A DNA stretch of 22,183 nucleotides, taken from contig NZ_CAMXYE010000012.1 in the NCBI RefSeq assembly GCF_947253055.1, forward strand, positions 1 through 22,183, written 5' to 3'. Below are positions 20,457-22,183 of the stretch, piece by piece; the stretch's first letter is position 1; every line of letters begins with the position of its first letter. Source of the stretch: an uncultured Arcanobacterium sp. (lineage in GTDB: Bacteria > Actinomycetota > Actinomycetes > Actinomycetales > Actinomycetaceae). The translations under genes were made by a program, and so were the position numbers. Below the pieces are notes generated by a model, which was not told the origin of the DNA, did not search any database, and saw only the letters and a list, made by a program, of their open reading frames with translations.

Positions 20457-21260
20457 ATGAGCAAGAGCAATAAGCTTACGAAGAAAGAACGCCGCGCTGC
20501 TACGCGGGAAAAAATGCAGGCATTGCGGGAGCAGGAGCGGAAAAGAGCGAAGCGCAATCGCCTCATAGCCGGGGGTATAGTGGCGTTAGTGCTGGTAATT
20601 TCCCTCGTAGCGATTATAAAAATAGTGGGAGCTCATAAAGAAGAAAATTACACCGGTACGGCGCGCGCGGCTGAATTGCAGAATGTGACTAAAGATTACG
20701 GAATACCTTTTGGGAAAGACGGCAAGGCAATTGCTGCGCAAGAGGGATTGCCGCAGGTGGGAATCTATGCTGACTATATGTGCAGCCATTGCATCGTGCT
20801 CCATCACGAAGCGAAAGAAGCTTATAAGGAGCATGAAAATGCCGGAGATGTGCAGTTAATTCAGCATCCGGTAGCAACTATGCGCACCGAATTTTCTGAG
20901 TTGGGTGCGGCGGCAGTTTTCTACGTTGCCACCTATGCACCAGATAATTTCGGAGATTTTAACGATGCACTTTTCGCTAAGTCTTACGACATTATGAGTG
21001 AGAAGAGTGAGCCACCGAGCGCAGAAGAGATAGCACGTATTGCCGCCAAGGCGGGGGTGCCGAAAGATGTAGCAGCTGACCTACCGGCTTCTATTACTTC
21101 TGAAGCATGGAAGAAAGTAGTGGCCGAATCCAATAAAGTATTTTCCGACCACAACTATAAAGGCACCCCTACGATTACCGTAAACGGCGAAGAGATAAGC
21201 GGCTGGAGCAAAGTAGGAATGCCAGAATTCTTAAAGCAGGTAGCAGCCCTAAAGAAGTAG
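20457..21260 (+). CDS. Membrane-anchored DsbA-family thiol oxidoreductase
   Basis: 267 aa. A basic, Lys/Arg-rich cytoplasmic N-terminus (1-35) and one transmembrane helix (about 36-57, LIAGGIVALVLVISLVAIIKIV) put the rest outside the membrane. The thioredoxin-fold DsbA/thioredoxin_4 domain shows VGIYADYMCSHC with active-site C109-S-H-C112, an inserted helical domain, and the cis-Pro loop KGTPTITVNGEEI. It probably oxidises or isomerises disulfides in secreted proteins. The surface protein upstream has a few Cys pairs, but no direct link is shown. Start ATG with GGAAAG about 7 bases upstream. It follows the kinase gene after the 23-bp array. A hairpin follows the stop. Confidence 0.9.
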   Translation: MSKSNKLTKKERRAATREKMQALREQERKRAKRNRLIAGGIVALVLVISLVAIIKIVGAHKEENYTGTARAAELQNVTKDYGIPFGKDGKAIAAQEGLPQVGIYADYMCSHCIVLHHEAKEAYKEHENAGDVQLIQHPVATMRTEFSELGAAAVFYVATYAPDNFGDFNDALFAKSYDIMSEKSEPPSAEEIARIAAKAGVPKDVAADLPASITSEAWKKVVAESNKVFSDHNYKGTPTITVNGEEISGWSKVGMPEFLKQVAALKK

Positions 21261-21301
21261 AGTGATTCCACTTTTGGCAGCCAGGTGGCACTTTGTAGCC
21301 C

Positions 21302-21346
21302 AGCTATAGTAGCTCTATAACTACCGTATAGCTAAGTGGCATTTTT
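21302..21346 (+). terminator. Possible terminator of the DsbA-like gene
   Basis: AGCTATAGTAG (21302-21312) pairs with CTAC-CG-TATAGCT (21321-21333, two bulged bases). ATTTTT follows after 7 bases. The gap between stem and T-run makes it imperfect. Confidence 0.45.
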
Positions 21347-21415
21347 GCGCGGGCTTCTGGCATAATGAAGTGCGCAAGAAATGCTTGAGCAGAAAACTGC
21401 TTGCTTCTTGCCGAT

Positions 21416-21491
21416 GCCTCCTTAGCTCAGTTGGTAGAGCGCCGCTCTTGTAAAGCGAAGGTCGTCAGTTCGAGTCTGACAGGGGGCTCCA
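21416..21491 (+). tRNA. tRNA-Thr(TGT)
   Basis: 76 nt with encoded CCA. Acceptor GCCTCCT with AGGGGGC, D-arm GCTC/GAGC, anticodon loop CTTGTAA with TGT, T-arm GTCAG-TTCGAGT-CTGAC, discriminator T. It decodes ACA and related threonine codons. Confidence 0.95.
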
Positions 21492-21495
21492 TCTA

Positions 21496-21531
21496 GACGC
21501 TCATTTTGATACAAAGTGAGCGTCCTATTTT
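21496..21531 (+). terminator. Intrinsic terminator of tRNA-Thr
   Basis: GACGCTCATTTTG (21496-21508) pairs with CAAAGTGAGCGTC (21512-21524; one G-U) around loop ATA, then CTATTTT. Confidence 0.88.
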
Positions 21532-21532
21532 C

Positions 21533-22183
21533 GTGTTGCGAAATCTGGTGTTTCGCCTTGTCAGGGCTGGTTTGTGTGCGTTGGTAGCTTTGTTGGTTAA
21601 CTGTTGGAAACGTCGCTGGTTCGGCACAGTTTGTCAGATTTCTAGGCTGACGGAAGGTTCCGAGAAGCAAGCGCCAAAAAGTATGGTTTCCGCCAAAAAG
21701 TGTGCTCAGCAGGTTGAGCTGCTTACTGCTCAAGTTAGCCAGTTCGATGCTGCTATAGCAGACGCAAAGACTACATTGGAGCTGGCAGTCAAGCCCGCAC
21801 CACATGCTGATGGATACGCCGATTCTGACGAAGGTAAGGCACAAATAGATCAGCTAAACAAAGCAGTCGATAAGGCCGAAAAATCTAAGGCCGATAGTTC
21901 TAAGCCAGGTTGTGCTACCCGCAACGAGCTTAAAGCGATCACTGGGCTAACAGGTGAGCGCGGCAAAGCTATTGACGAACTAAACAGCAATGCTGAACAG
22001 TTCAACGAGAGCCTGGGCAAGTGGCGGCTGAACAAGGCTAGTGAGCAAGCAAAAGCTGGCATGGATAAAGCTAAAACCGATATGAGCAGGCTCGCAAAGA
22101 TGCCGACGCGCAGTTGAGCGCGGTTGACGGCGATGGCTCATTGGGTACAAATGGGGCTGTTAAGGCCGCCTATGATGAGCTAA
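21533..22183 (+). pseudogene. Frameshifted coiled-coil protein gene, 3' end outside window
   Basis: No known family recognised. The main frame runs to a stop at 22115-22117. It encodes a hydrophobic N-terminal part (LVRAGLCALVALLV) and then a charged helical, coiled-coil-like region (VELLTAQVSQFDAAIADAK ... IDQLNKAVDKAEKSKAD). From 22081 a different frame stays open to the window end and continues the same style (YEQARKDADAQLSAVDGDG, then AVKAAYDEL). A single missing base near 22079-22081 (GAT TAT expected, GATAT seen) would join them. Near 21597 another frame reads LTVGNVAGSAQ, which would complete a signal peptide after ALVALL, hinting at a further indel. There is no Shine-Dalgarno, and the frame begins 2 bases after the tRNA terminator. 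It is a decayed gene, sequencing errors, or a chimeric junction; an intact secreted coiled-coil ancestor is inferred. Confidence 0.5.

Overview
The window is chromosomal DNA of a Gram-positive actinobacterium of medium G+C. The evidence is the gene order cysS-rlmB and tsaD-dnaX-recR-lysC-asd, an LPXTG wall-anchored protein, a short SRP RNA beside the dnaX region, a lone MsmK/UgpC-type ATPase, a DUF4032 protein, and frequent GTG starts that look leaderless. A member of the Actinomycetaceae would fit, but I cannot prove the genus from sequence alone.

Layout. 3-2237: 5'-truncated cysS and rlmB (tRNA charging, 23S rRNA methylation). 2360-4376: an ASCH-domain protein and a uracil permease whose leader may hold an attenuator. 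4459-5713 (minus): a membrane-anchored LytR_C-domain protein and an unrecognised winged-helix regulator. 6030-8669: a large sortase-anchored surface protein, divergent from the regulator and ending at a strong terminator. 8770-9140: tRNA-Ser(GGA) on minus and the SRP RNA gene on plus. 9217-15784: tsaD, dnaX, recR, lysC and asd, covering t6A modification, replication/repair and the aspartate pathway. dnaX/recR and lysC/asd overlap at stop/start. 15824-18393 (minus): a DUF4032 WaaP-like kinase-fold protein and an orphan sugar-ABC ATPase. 18679-21260: a Ser/Thr kinase with a multi-span membrane C-terminus and a membrane-anchored DsbA-like thiol oxidoreductase. 21416-22183: tRNA-Thr(TGT), its terminator, and a coiled-coil gene that appears frameshifted and runs off the window.

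Most genes are core housekeeping. Three things are unusual. First, short tandem repeats sit at or just after the stop codons of at least seven genes, each with its own unit sequence. Second, three genes show a -10 hexamer exactly 6 nt before a GTG start (dnaX, tsaD, the winged-helix regulator), which suggests leaderless mRNAs. Third, the gene after tRNA-Thr looks decayed and could mark an accessory region. I see no CRISPR array, insertion sequence, phage module or clear defence system, and I do not claim a new multi-gene system.
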